Shown here piece by piece: positions 34,861 through 53,127 of a stretch of DNA of 64,000 nt. The position numbers were made by a program, and so were the translations under genes. The first letter of the stretch is position 1; the number at the start of each line of letters is the position of its first letter. The notes beneath the pieces are model-generated. The model searched no databases and was not told the DNA's origin. It saw only the letters and a list, made by a program, of their open reading frames with translations. Origin of the DNA: Tenrec ecaudatus (taxonomy: Eukaryota > Chordata > Mammalia > Afrosoricida > Tenrecidae); contig NC_134541.1 of NCBI RefSeq assembly GCF_050624435.1, positions 5,839,983 through 5,903,982 of the forward strand, given 5' to 3'.

Positions 34861-36599
34861 AATTAATGATCCTACAGGGACAGCAAATACAACAAAGGTT
34901 TTGGGGGCAAGGGGGCTGAAGGGAAGTGGAGTTGAGAATTACAGTGGGGAGGAGGAATCAAGGAGATGATGTGAAGGAGTCTCAGAAGGAAAAGTATGTT
35001 TGGAATATAATTATGGAAGCTACCATGCCTGGTAGGCTGGGGTGACTGAAACAAGTTCAGTGACACTCATGTGTAAGACAGAAAGCTTTATATCAAGAGG
35101 TAATTATATATCAAGCAAACATCCCAACACAGTCCAGAACAAGTCTGTAAGTCCTATACTAGTCAATAAGTCCAATGCCAGTCTATAAATCGCTCTTCAA
35201 ACTCATGCAGCCATGTGCAATGATGCTGAAGGGAGGGAGATAAAAAACGGTGGTTGCAGAGTTTTGTGGATTCAATGGCAGTGTCTCTGGAAGCTCTCCA
35301 AGACAGCACAGCAGGAAGATAAAAGAAAGACAGGAAATTCCAGGATCCTCCTTATGACAAGGCTATGTTCACCAGGAGGTACCATCAGACGGACAGGCTA
35401 GACTCCACCCCTCTACTGTTATATCTTCCAGTTGACATGAAATGATGTAACTACGACAATAAATATATGCTTGACCTGGTAGAATTATGGAATGATATCT
35501 ACATATAACACTCACCCTGGGGGACAGACAACAAAAAAGTGGGTGAAGGGAGACATTGGTCTATGTAAGACATGAAAAAAAATGTGCGATCATGAAGCGT
35601 CAACACGATTGTGTAACAGGCAGCAGAAGACCCAAAAGAAACAAACAAAAACATATTGTTGAGAACAAGGGGGATTGGAGCAGATACCCAAAGCCGATCT
35701 ATAGACAATGGAACAACCCCCCCCCCCCACACACACACACATACACAGAGGGGTCCCAGGGAAGGGATGAGTCAACCAGGGTGCAGTAAAGCACCAATGA
35801 AACACAATATTCCTCTGGTTCCTTGAGGCTTCCTTATCCCCCGCTATCATGACCCCAGTGGTGCTGTCAACCAGAATAGACTGGAGCATGTCTACAAGTA
35901 CAGATAAGAGATGGGAACTCAGGACACACAGAATCCAGGAACAGGAGTGGGAATAGCAATATGAGAAGGGTAGGGGGAGGTGGGGGAGAAGAGGGGAGGA
36001 AGGGGGAACTGATCGCAATGATCTACACATAACCACATACACCCTCCAGGGAGAAGGACGACAGAAAACATGGGGGAAAGGAGATAGCAGTTGGTGTGAG
36101 CTATGATAATAATAATTTATAATCTATCAAAGGGTCGCATGAGTGGTGTAGGGAGGGATGGACTGTGAAAAGAATTGTATGAGCCCCAATAAATTGTTAA
36201 AATAAATAAATTAATTAATAAATTAAAAAAAAAGAAAAAGGAGGAGCTGATACTAGGGGCTGAATAAAAGGAAAGGTCTAGAAAAGAATGATGGCAACGT
36301 ATCTACAAATATGCCTGATGCAATCAATGTATGGATTGTAATAAGAGTTGTAGGAACCCCCAATAAAATTATCTTTTAATAAAAATAATGCTAATTTATA
36401 CGTTATCAAGGGTGTATGAGGGAGGCAGCAGGTGGGTGTGGGTGTCGGGGGGGGCTATGAGCTGATACCAAAGTCTCAAGTAGGAAGAAAATGTTCTGAA
36501 AATGATGATGGCAACAAATGAACAAATGTGCTTGACACAATGGATATATGTATGGATTGTGATAATAGTTGTACAAGCCCCCAATAAAATGATTTTTAA
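34861..36599 (+). mobile_element. Unclassified insert followed by nested L1 3' ends
   Basis: 34,861-35,500 is unrecognised sequence with a possible LTR character. 35,500-36,210 is L1 3' UTR ending 'gagccccaataaattgttaaaa'. Two further L1 tails end at about 36,370 and 36,600. A C/CA simple repeat lies at 35,720-35,750. Confidence 0.6.
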
Positions 36600-36840
36600 A
36601 GGTTTATGGAATGGTTCAATGCAATACCAATTGAAATGCCAAATAAATTCTCTGAAGAAATGGAAAAACTAATGCCAATTTCACATGGGCAGGCAAAAGA
36701 CCCAGGACAAGCAAAGAACTTCTTCAAAAGAAGAACCAGATAGGAGGCCGAGCACTGCCTGACCTCAAAATCTACATAGGCACGGTAGTCAAGAAAGTAT
36801 GGAGACCAATCCATCAGAATGGAAAACCCAGACATAAATG

Positions 36841-37199
36841 CATCAGCCTACAGGCATGTAACCTTTGAAAAAGGAGCTGGAGGACTCATTTGGAGACCCA
36901 AGCCAGCGCTGAGAGGCTTCCACCATCACTGGAGCCACAGACTTTCCACCCACTGGCCTGTAATCATCTTGCATTCGGCTTCATTGCATGTGTTGCCTGA
37001 GTCTGAAGAAGAATTACAGACTGGTACTGGACATATGGGCTACTATCAGATAAATGGACTTGATCTGGACTAGGATGGGATGTTTTCTTAATATGCAACT
37101 ACTCTTTGATATAAAGTTCTTTCCTATATATCTATGTGAGTCTCCCTCGATTTGTTTCTCTAGTCTACCTGGACTAACACAAACACAACAGACAAGGCC
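36841..37199. repeat. Unclassified repeat in L1
   Basis: Interrupts ORF2 with 'ggacttgatctggactaggatgggatgttttcttaatat' and 'gtttctctagtctacctggactaac', wording I associate with an interspersed mammalian repeat but cannot name. Confidence 0.35.
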
Positions 37200-37334
37200 T
37201 GATTATCACAATACAATACAACAACACAATAAGAAAATAATGAGACCCAATTAAGAAATGGGAGTCATGAGCAGTTTACCAAAAATGAAGTACAAATGGC
37301 TATCAAGCACAGGAAAAAATGCTCATGTGTTAGA

Positions 37335-37950
37335 GTAGCCAGCCACTAATAATCATGGGGTCCACAGGTGCAACTGTACAGTTATAATATATAAAGATTA
37401 TAGGAAAGTAATAGAGAATAGGAGAGGTAAGAGAGAAGATAAAATGAGGGGTCAGGCAGACATTTTATTGGTAGCATGCTCACCTCAGCCCGTCTTGGTG
37501 GTCCACATGGAGGTGCGGGATAAGAGAGGAGGCAAGAGAGTTTATTTCTAACCAAGGCTTATATATCCTTAGGGAGCATTAAGCCCACTACTTACAGATG
37601 ACTACATATGCAATACAAGCAATGGGAGGGGGATGATCTAGGGGTGTACATCAAATAAGGAGAGGAATTAGGGGTACACATGTGGCTAGATGGGCGGACC
37701 CTAGACTCAAGATGGCAGCCTAATCTTTGTCATCCTTGAGTAGCCTCAAACTTGTAGCTGGACTCTCCAGGGAGGAAATCCACTATCCCTATCAGGAGTC
37801 TGATTGCTCTAGATGGCTGATAACCCTCGGGGAGACTAACCTCTAAGCAGCTTGCATTGACCTCCATTGTAGTCACCATGTGTAGCAAGCAAAATCTTCG
37901 GTTTGGCATATATTTGGGGGAGACAACCTGGGGAGAAGCCTTTTTGCATC
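37335..37950. repeat. Solo LTR-like element, family 3
   Basis: Shares start ('cagttataatatataaagatt', 'agagaataggagag') and end ('gtgtagcaagca..ggtttgg.atatatttgggggaga') with 58,592-59,229. Interrupts L1 ORF2. Edges approximate. Confidence 0.65.
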
Positions 37951-38172
37951 ACACAATCAGGGAGATGCAAATTAGAACCACAGTGAGATTCTATTTTATA
38001 CCCAGAATGCTAGGCCAAATTAAAAGAACTGAAACAACAAATTGTGGAGAAAATATGGAGAGGTTGGAACTCTCATAAATTGTTAGTTGGACTTGTAACT
38101 ATATACAGCCACTGTGGAAAACAACATGGCGATTCTTAAAGCAACTGGGAATTGAAATCCCTTATGATCCAG

Positions 38173-38646
38173 TGTCGTGTCCCGCGGGACATTCAGCGTG
38201 GATCCTGGAGGAGAGAGTGGGAATTGGGGGGGTACAAGAGGCACGGCAAATGGAGACAAGACAGTATCCTGATCAAGTCCCATTTAATGAACAGAGTTAC
38301 AGCTTATATTGGCCAGCAAGGGGGGAAGCATCCATCGCACATGCAAATTAGGCTACTTTGGCAAGAGGCCAATCAGGGGGTTCAGGGGAGAGCGCCCTGC
38401 CCTTGAGTCAGTCAGTAAGGCTTACAGTCTTCAACCAGGTACGTGTTTATGTAAATCAGGCCAGGTGAGGACAATCTTTTACCCAACAAGGGGATGCAGG
38501 ACACAGGTGCTTATCTAAAGAGCATCACCCCTTGTTTGCTCAAGCTTGACAGCTGCAGTGCTCTGTCGGCTAGGCTGGGGAAGAAGAATGCCCAGAGCTC
38601 AGGCTAATCAATTCCAACTAATGGCCGGGCCTCGTGGCTCGGGACA
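38173..38646 (-). repeat. Solo LTR, family 2, with perfect 6-bp target duplication
   Basis: 474 bp, forward TGTCGTGTCCCGCGGGA..GGCTCGGGACA; the reverse complement of the family at 26,138-26,569. The target duplication atccag is at 38,167-38,172 and 38,647-38,652, and the L1 reading 'cttatgatccagcaatacc' is restored without it. Confidence 0.9.
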
Positions 38647-40569
38647 ATCCAGCAATACCACTATTAGGCATAAGCCCTAATGAAATAAGAGACACAATAC
38701 AAGTGGATGCATGTTCTGCCATGCTCTTAGTGCCACGCAGCACAGTTCACAATAGCAAGAAACTGGGAGCAGCCCAAAAGTCCAAGAGTGGAACAATGAC
38801 TAACTAACCATGGAACATACACACCGTGGAACACCCTGCATCCCTACAAAACAGTGATGAAAACATGAAATACCAAACAACATGAAGGACCTGGAACCCT
38901 TATGCTGAGTGAAGTAAGTCAATCAGAAAAGGACAAGTGTTGTATTAGTCCACCACTATGGAGAAACGCCAATTAAATAAATGCTAGGAATCAATTCCGG
39001 AAAAAATGAGTTGAAGGCTACCTACACTCCATGAACCTTACATCACCTCCCTTTTATGCACTTCTCAAAAGCCATCTTGGATGAAGACCACTTAATCTGG
39101 GGTCACTCTCCGCAAGAGGGGGGAGATGGGAGATCACCATCCACTTGAGGCTATACAACATTGAGAAAAGGCTAGGGCAAATCAAACCTGCCCCCACCCC
39201 CACCACACACAAATGGAAGGAGATCCTTGATGGAAAAACAAGCCAAGAACAGGGGAGGGGCCCATCTATGTTTTGGAGGAGACGCTGATAGTTCTGGTGG
39301 GGAGTATGTTGGGTGACTGGGGTGAAGTAAACTCACACCGGAAAGGGGTTCAAAGCAATGATTGTAGGGCGCCTAGCGGGACAATCGACTAGATTTTATG
39401 TTCCCGGGTGGACTCTATGAATCTGTTTCTACCCAATATTGTGATCCATGCCATGGACTAAACAGCAAGGTGTCCTTGGATGCTGACCGTGCAGGCAGCA
39501 TGGCATAACAATGTCACTATACCATAAGGACATACATAGTGGTCCAGCTGAATGAACTGAGCCTTGCCTGGAAGCAGCCTGCACCCTTGGACGGAGGACT
39601 GGGCTTTTCAGATGGGAGATGAAGCAGAGTGTGTCCACCCCAGGATTGTTGAAGAGGCTGTGATCAGGCCTTAGAGGGAACCTGGTTTTGTGGGTGTTCA
39701 ATGGAAAGGGACACAGAATAACCATATATTTAGTACCTCTGATGCCCCCCTCACCGTGACGACAGGTTTTGATCTGTGGGGTTGGGATCTAACTTGGAAG
39801 AACTAATCCACGAAGTTTCCCCCCGGGCACCAAGCCCCATACTTAGGGTAAACAGAGTTCAATAGCAGGGGAGATGCCCCCCCCCCCACTATCATGGTCC
39901 CAATTCTACCTTGAAAGTCTGGGTAGACTAAAGGATGTACACTGGTACAGATAGGAACTGGAAACACAGGTTATCCAGGACGGATGATCCCTTCAGGACC
40001 AGTGGTGTGAGTGGTGATACTGGGAGGGTGGAGGGAGAGTGGGTTGGAAAGGGGGAACGGATTACAAGGATCTACATGTGACCTCCTCCCTGGGGTACGG
40101 ACAACAGAAAAGTGGGTTAAGGGAGACATTGGACAGGGCAAAATATGACAAAATAATAATGTATAAATTATCAAGGGATCATGAGGGAGAGGTAGTGGGG
40201 AGGGAGGGGATAAAATGAGGACCTGATGCTAGGAGCTTAAGCGGAGAGCAAATGTTTTGAGAATGATGAGGGCAATGAATGTACAATTGTGCTTTACACA
40301 ATTGATGTATGTATGGATTGTGATAAGAGCTGTATGAGCCCCTAATAAAACGATTTAAAAAAGAACATATTATTGAAAAAAATAAAAGAAGGGGAGATGG
40401 AACTGTGTAGGGCAACAACTCATTAGTTGCAGCTCTGAGATGCCTCATACTGACAGTGTCTGGAATGCTGTCACTGGAATATTGATGATGTCATCAGTAT
40501 ACTCACCTTACACACCAGGAGGATTGACTTTTTTTTTATTTATATGGGTCTGTGTGTAAAGGCCTTCAG

Positions 40570-40780
40570 TTTGGTTTTTGTTTGTTTGCCGTGTGGTTTG
40601 TTGCTGGTGCTGGTGTAGTTGGCCCTATGGGGCTTTGATTTTCTCAAAGGGTGTATACATAGGGTACATTTCTTGATGGGAGTAAAGTCTCATGTTTCTC
40701 CTACAGAGCAGCTGGTGGTTTCAAACTGCTGACCTTACTGTTAGTAGGCCAATACATAAGAATTAAGCCATCAGGGTTCC
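40570..40780 (-). repeat. AfroSINE-type SINE
   Basis: Antisense SINE with 'ctcctacagagcagctggtggtttcaaactgctgacctt..ttagtag..'. Confidence 0.65.
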
Positions 40781-40880
40781 TGGGGCCATGAATAGAAAGT
40801 ATGAAGGGAGAACAGGGAAGGGAGCCTCTGGTCACAGAAGCCAGCAGAAGGTAGTTAGGAGAAGAAGGGACCATTTAGAA

Positions 40881-41068
40881 CAGTGATTCTCAACCTTCCT
40901 AATGCTACCACCCCGTAATACAGTTCCTCATCTTGTGGTAACCCCTAACCATAAAATTATTTCATTGCTACTTAAGAACTGTAATTTTGGCACTGTTATG
41001 AATTGGGCGACCCATGTGAAAGGGTCGTTTGACCCCCAAAAGGGTCACGAGCCACAGGTCGAAAACTG
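40881..41068 (-). mobile_element. SPIN-like non-autonomous hAT element
   Basis: About 188 bp from 'cagtgattctcaaccttcctaatgc' to 'cgagccacaggtcgaaaactg', the opposite orientation to 6607-6801. Target duplication not clear. Confidence 0.8.
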
Positions 41069-41079
41069 CCTATTTACTG

Positions 41080-41960
41080 GATTATTTGCTTGTTTATTTA
41101 TTTTAGGGTTAGATACCTTTATTGGGGGCTCTTACAACTCTTGTTACAGAAGGTGCTCTTTTCTTTCTTACTCATTATTTGCATTTTTATCTCAGCCCCT
41201 TTTATTTAAATTTTATTTTATTGAAAACTGCTTATTTTATTGAAAACTGATGGAATCCAGCAACTGTAGATGTGAGGTATCTTCTCCCTTCCCCTGGATC
41301 TGTCTCTAAAACCTGGACCACACTCAGGACCAGGCTTGCTGATAAACTTTTCTACAATGCATTTAGAATTCTGAAGGGCTGTGAGTGCTTCTAGAAACCA
41401 GTCCTGTAAATTTGAATTCCAAGTACCTCTTAGGACAGATGAGCCTAACACTCTTGTGTCACAGTGTTTTATTTATTAGAGACAAATCTTTTTAAAAAAT
41501 CATTTTATTGGGAGCTCTTACAGATGTCATAACATTCCAGTGTTCAATCACATCCAGCAGTAGAACCCACTATTCTACCATAATTCGATTCAGAAGATTT
41601 TCTTTATTCTTGAATTCCTTGATACCACCTTCCCTTTCACCCGTCCCTCCCCCACTATTGTCCCTCTAACCGTATTTATATTTTGCCTTACCTAACTCCA
41701 CCCAATATTCTATTCACCCAAAATCTATTCGCATACAATTATGTTGTTTGTCCCCCTTGATTAGGGTCATAGTCATGAACGCTATCAGTTCCCACTCCTC
41801 CCCCTTCCCTGGCCCTGAAGGGTTATCTATCTAGGCTTTCATGTATTGAACTCTCTCAATTATACAAATAAACACATGCAAATGTAACATGATTGATGTG
41901 GTATAACAAGTAAAAACCATAAAAGTGAGGGGAGGAAATATTAAAGAATTAGAGGCAAGT
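41080..41960 (-). mobile_element. L1 3'-end fragments around an unknown segment
   Basis: Antisense L1 tails at about 41,100-41,150 and 41,490-41,900 ('tcattttattgggagctcttacagatgtcataacattcc'). Between them, 41,218-41,451 (minus) is open for 77 codons but is not recognised. Confidence 0.55.
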
Positions 41961-42839
41961 TATGTGTTTCTTTAGTCCTATATCGCACCCTGAGTTTATC
42001 ATCCCTTCCTTGTGGCCCTTCTGTGTGATACCACCAAACACAAAACTTACTGCAAGTCCAACTATGACGTAGCTAGATTTAGGGACAAAATGGACTTGTC
42101 TTCCCCACATGCCTGGGCTAGCAGAAATCGCCTGGCAGGGCCACGTACATGAGTTGAAAGGAGAACTGGCACTAATTAAACACCTATGGGAAAGATCCAA
42201 ACTAAGCATGCTCAGACACAAGGCTTCACCCCACCCCCCAAGGCCCAGGAAAACCAATACCTTGGGCCCACCCACCTTAGGTATCAGCAAATGACATCAC
42301 ACAGGTGGGCCTAACTCAGCCAGTGGGGTTAACCAGTACCTTCAACCATGCTTCCCAGCCAGGTGTTAAAAGTGGGCTGCAGGAAAGCAGATTCCTTTTT
42401 TGTTCTGTTCTTGCAGCAGGTCAGAGACCAGGGGCACACATGCTCTGGGCCCACAATCCCTCTCAGGCCCTTTTACTCTGCTCCTGTTGAGCGGTGGAGG
42501 GTGGAGGTTTCTCAGTGTGGGTGTTCTTTTCCATGTGGGTTTAAATGCCCAGATGTGAACCCAGCACGGATTGGCACACTTTCCAGAAATAGCACGTACC
42601 CTTTTGAGACTCTAAAACTGGAAACTTTCCCTTTCCTTCATAAAAACTCACTTGGATTACAAAACGAGCTTCGGCAAGAACTCTTTCAGTTCTATGTAAA
42701 GAACCAAAGTATAACCCACTCCATAAAACCTAACACAACCAGGATGGAAAAGAAGTGGCGTCTGAAAACAGGCCATTCTTAAAGACGTCAGTAAAGCTTC
42801 TAGGTTTCCATTCAACTTGGCTACAGAACCTGGAAAGAG
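41960..42839. other. No gene seen; short match to the flank of CpG island A
   Basis: 42,640-42,700 ('cataaaaactcacttggattacaaaacgagcttcggc') resembles 4,127-4,165, so a small piece of the duplicated flank may be here. Nothing else recognised. Confidence 0.4.
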
Positions 42840-43225
42840 TGTTGGACTGGGGAAAGGATCGCGAGCTCACCTTGGGCGCACGGAAGAATTACGACCAGCT
42901 GAGATGCAAACACGACAAAAGGAGTTTATTTCTTTTTCTGGCTCGAGCTAGGGCTTTCTTCCCTCCACTGCCCAGCGCAGTGGGGACCCAGCGTCCAGAA
43001 GGGAATCAGCCCCGAGTTCTTTGATCCCTGGGCTGTTATGGGGCTAGGGACCAGGGGCAGTCCAGTGTTGCTGTTCTCTAAATTTATTGGAGAAAACTTC
43101 TGGCATCAGCGTTGTCCAGTGGTGGTTGGCGAGTAGTTCCGCTCGTATTCTCTTGACTCGTCAATTGGGGATGGTGGTCGCTGCTACCTACTGGCCAGTC
43201 TGGGACAGGTGATGCCTTCTCTGAC
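42840..43225 (-). repeat. Probable solo LTR
   Basis: On the minus strand TGTCAGAGAAGGC..CAGTCCAACA (386 bp) with AAATAAACTCC near 42,925 followed by a GT-rich stretch: an LTR layout with relatively high CpG. No target duplication found, so edges are uncertain. Confidence 0.5.
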
Positions 43226-43390
43226 AGAATTACCTCAGTGTCCAGGAATCTGAAATAGAGCTTCAGCCTGCCCTAGACTTTGGTTTTATACGGCCTGTCA
43301 TGGTGCTGGTACCTGCAGTTGTAAACCAGGACCCCACAAGAGTTGTCTAGTTAGTTACCTCTGACAGCCTCCTCCTTCAGAGTATAGGGC

Positions 43391-43618
43391 CAGGGGTCCT
43401 CAAACTACAGCCCATGGGCCACATGCGGCCCGCCGAGGACATTTATCCAGCCCACCGGGTGTTTTTGTCCCGCTTTGGTATTTTACTTCAAAATAATCTA
43501 TGTGCAGTGTGCTTAGGAATTTGTTCATAGTTTGTTTTTTTTTTAAACTATAGTCCGGCCCTCCAATGGTCTGATGGATAGTGAACTGGCCCCTGTTTAA
43601 AAAGTTTGAGGACCCCTT
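43391..43618 (+). mobile_element. Non-autonomous hAT element, second family
   Basis: 228 bp with inverted ends 'caggggtcctcaaact' and 'agtttgaggacccctt' and a partial 8-bp target duplication (tatagggc/atttgggc). No coding capacity. Similar to OposCharlie-type hAT MITEs from memory. Confidence 0.75.
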
Positions 43619-44129
43619 ATTTGGGCCAGGAACCCTCGCCCCCAGCTGCTTAGCATGACTTCCCTGACCTGTTGGCCTAGGTCATGGAACCTTTTCCATG
43701 AGCTCCCCAATCCTAAAACAGCTATTTCTGTTTCTGCTCTCCCTTGTCCTGTCAGTTATATCTGTCTTCCTCCCTGTACCTGTTTCACCTTTATAACCCT
43801 GGGTCAGGAGACTCCTGAAACTTGCAGTAGAGTGAAATTGTGATTGATGAGGGCAGCATTTGGTCCCAAGCCAGCTAAGAAATGACACTGGAATCAAGTT
43901 CCTTCATTGACCCTGCCCTCCCTCCTGGATCTACTCTCCACGTGTCTTCTGGTGCAAGAGGAGGTGTAACCTATTGTGAAAGCAACTTCACTCTCCCTGC
44001 CCATTGCTTTTCCAGTCAAAAACAATGTTCTCTGCGGTATATGGAAATGTGTATCCCTCCACATCTGAGCTTTCTCCCTGCACACATGCAGCTTCTATGC
44101 AGGGTAATCTGATGCATGAAAAAGAGCAA

Positions 44130-44960
44130 TGTGGAGTAAAGCCTTGGTCACAACGCACTATAAACAAGATTTCTCATTGAGTGTGCCTTCTGATCAATGA
44201 TGAAGTATGGCTTGTAGACAAGACCTTGATTCCATGCCTTACACATGTTACTTTTACAATATGTGCGCCTTGGTCGGGGAGGTGGCCTGGGTGAAGCCTT
44301 GTCTACATTCTCTGCACACACGTGGCTTCTCCCAATGGTGTCACCTGGTGCAGAAGCAAGACTGAAATGCTTGTAAAGCCTTGATTTACTGGAGGCACAT
44401 GACAGGCTTCTCACATGAGCAGGTGCTCTGGTGCTTAAGAAGTACTGATTCCAGGTTAAAGGCTTGTCAACATTCCAGGCAGATGTAAGGTTTCTCCTAC
44501 TTCTCCCCTTGGGTGTGTGATGAGATGTGACCTACTTGCCACTACTTGCCAACATGTCATTTCTCTCCCCAGTGTGTCCTCTGGTGTAGGAAGAGATCTA
44601 ATTTGCAAGTAAAATCTCGGCCACACTCCAGGCAGTTATAAGGTTTCTCACCTGAGGGTGTCCTCTGGTGTTTGACGAGATGTGACTTGTACCTAAACTT
44701 TCAGCCACACTCCTTGCTATGGCTTTTCCTGTGTGTCATCTGGTGTGTCATGAGACTTGATGTGTGGTAAAAAGTCCTGCTCACCCTCTGGGCACATTTA
44801 AGGTTTCCGCTCCTGAATGTGATCTCCTGGTGCGTGGTGAGAGTGGACTGCTGGCAAAAGGCTCACCCACATTCCGCACACATATGGCTTCTCTCCTAAG
44901 TGTGCCCTGTGTTGTGTGAATAGAGATGACTTCTAGAGAAAGGCCCATCCACACCCACTG
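44130..44960 (-). pseudogene. Decayed C2H2 zinc-finger block (third ZNF copy)
   Basis: Minus-strand sequence repeatedly shows the reverse of finger linkers and knuckles at about 84-bp spacing ('tgtcctctggtgtaggaagagatctaatttgc', 'gccacactccaggcagttataaggtttctc', 'gtgtcctctggtgtttgacgagatgtgac'). Frames are broken throughout; an 88-codon frame at 44,414-44,148 keeps only partial finger motifs. No KRAB exon was found with it. It lies 2 kb downstream of copy B and may be a fragment of an older tandem copy. Confidence 0.75.
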
Positions 44961-44999
44961 CTTTCTCAGGGGATCTGTTAGATCTCTAGTGGGAGAGAT

Positions 45000-45900
45000 A
45001 TACCTCGGTCCTTGGCTTCATGCATGAAAGTATTGATGACAAAGCCTGGTTTGTGATTCAAGTGGGTTTTATATAGGTTAGAAGCAGTTTCATCATTACA
45101 GCCAATGCAACACAAGCCAGAGTCCGCAGCAAGGTTGCTTGGGTCTGTGGCTCTGGGACCACTCCTTGGCTGCTCCAGTACCGCAGCCTGGGCGCACTGC
45201 ACAGTGTGTTGGAGCTACTGGTAGAGAATGGGCCAGAGCAAACTTCAGGGCCCCCATTGGCTGAATCAAATCCACCTGGTCCAGATGGGCCAAGCCAGGT
45301 GTAACGCTCCTTCCTGGCTGGAAGCTCAAACCTCTGAGCATGCATAATGGGAACCCCAGTCCCTATGCTAGCTACCTAACAGATCCTCTAATGTATGAGG
45401 ACTTCTGGGTAGCTTCAGCCACACGCTGCACACGTGGCTTAATCAGGAAGACAGACATGTCTCTGGATTGTACTAGTCATACACATGGGTGGGAGGAGCT
45501 AGGAGTATACACTCGAAAGGGCAGGCTCCGGAGCATCTATGACAAGGGGCATACATAACAAGATGTGCTCTAACAGTGCTGCTCGAGCTGACTTGACCTT
45601 GGGTGTCTCTGAGCGCATGTCAAGGGGGAAAATCTATGATACTTATCAGAAGGGAGTCTGCCATACCCGGTTTTAGAGGGTCTGACTGCTCTTGATGCAG
45701 ATAAGCTTTAGGCAGATGGCCTTCAAGGAGTTAACCATCAAGCTTACTTAGTAGCAGCCAGGTGCTTGCAAGTAGCACCTTAAAATTGGATTCTGGGGGG
45801 ACAGCATGGTGAATAATTTCCACTTAGGAGAATGTGACTGGAACGCATCTCCTACGAGGGTGAAATCTCCCTGGAAGGGAGTCCTGGCCTCCCCAATTCC
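45000..45900 (-). repeat. LTR-like sequence
   Basis: Contains a TATATAAAACCCAC box on the minus strand (about 45,075-45,062), CpG-containing U3-like text, and from 45,630 phrases shared with LTR family 3 ('ctgactgctcttgatgcagataa'). Tentative. Confidence 0.4.
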
Positions 45901-46699
45901 TTAGCACATGAAAGTTGAGTTTGTCCACATACACTCTCTTCCAGGTTCAGCTTACACAGATCCCCAAACCACCCATCTGCACAGTATCTAGTCAGACTGA
46001 TCCACTGGCAGATCCACTCTCACCACACGTAACAGTCTACCATGCAGACCATTGTAATCTTTTTTTTTTTAACGTGTAAACCCCTCCCCCCCCATTGTAA
46101 TCTTGATTATGCTGGATCGACCTTGATTCTTGGCCACTAACCACCCTAGAGATGCTACCTGAATTTGTTCTGGGTGCAAGCATCTCTACGGTTTCCATGC
46201 CAAAAATGTCTTCCCTGGTTTCTTGAGTGTTGCTGGGGGGTGGGCTATTTTTTTCCTTTTTACGCAATGGCTGTATTTTTATCTGTATGTTGTTATGTTT
46301 TTATCCTTACTGCTGCAGGTTCAAAGGAATGGCAGTCACTATAACGCCTTGACCTATAGAAGTCTTTATTCAGCTAGCTGGGCTACTGAGAAACTGAAAG
46401 TGTGTCCCTTCATAGCAGTGAAAACACTAACCATTACATATGGGCAAATACTACAAAGAGAATTCATCAGGGGCTTTCCTATAACGTGAGCTTGGATGAC
46501 AGAAGCCAGATTAGCAAAGTTAATGCTAACATTTTTTAGATCAAAGTAGGGTACATCTGTTACAAGAAAACTCAATAGCAGGATTGATGATAACATCCTG
46601 GTTAATAAGACACTAATACTTAAGATTAATTTTAATATCCTGGTTACAATATCAAAAGGAACAATATTAAAGAATAATCAATAAGGCTACATCCTCCGC

Positions 46700-46986
46700 C
46701 CACACTTATTTACATACTGCTTGTCTCCTGAGTGTGAGGATACACACGTGGCTTCTCCAAGCATACCCTCTGATGTACAGTACACATTACTTGGTAGCTA
46801 TAGCGTCGCCCACGTTCTCTGCATTTATAAAATTTCTCATCTAAGCATGTCTTCTAGAGTATGAGATGTGATTTTGGGCTAAATACTTGCCCACACTCCT
46901 TACATACATGTATATTTTCTCACGTTAGTGTGTAGTTTGGTGTCTGATTGAGATCTGACTTTCTATCAAAGCTTTGCACACACTCC
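46700..46986 (-). pseudogene. Out-of-frame extra fingers after the copy B stop codon
   Basis: Right after the stop of copy B the next frame continues with C2H2 linkers (YKECVQSFDRKSD) and three or so further finger-like units to about 46,730. A one-base change near 46,995 (in the H-T-G-E-x-P linker) moves translation to the stop. The parent array was therefore longer. Confidence 0.75.
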
Positions 46987-52879
<5,893 letters not shown>

Positions 52880-53127
52880 TGAGGCCAAGGTTTTCCAGTC
52901 TCTACTTGAGTATAAGGACCAGCACACGTAATGCCCCCTTGTCAGTGCAGTGGCTGCCTGGAAACTCTGCCCAAAGGCCAGCTGGAAGTTATGTCATCAC
53001 TGGCTGGATCTCTGCTGCCTGTGGGGGTGAGGATGCCAGGCTTCCCTAAGGAAAGCCTGTCATGTCATGTAGCCAAGGCCTGTGGAATGGAGAAGCAATT
53101 TGATGCGACTGGATCCTTTCTTCAAAA

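Larger units (their letters stand above)
31530..40365 (+). mobile_element. LINE-1, plus strand, ORF2 and 3' UTR, broken by nested insertions
   Basis: ORF2 blocks in order: 31,530-32,060; 32,405-32,718; 33,204-33,531; 33,992-34,860 (contains an RT-core-like IADDMIL segment at about 34,697-34,720); 36,600-36,840; 37,200-37,330; 37,955-38,172; 38,653-39,000. The 3' UTR follows from about 39,010 and the end is '..gtatgagcccctaataaaacgattt' at about 40,360. Stops in every block make it dead. The breaks are filled by L1 tails, LTRs and a chimeric retroposon listed separately. Confidence 0.85.

Noticed and set aside
36596-36835. Minus-strand 79-codon frame
   Set aside because: Antisense of L1 ORF2.
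46340-46440. A further family 1 LTR or a poly(A) signal for copy B (AATAAAGACTTC on the minus strand)
   Set aside because: Both readings are possible but the match is short and no clear LTR end was found.
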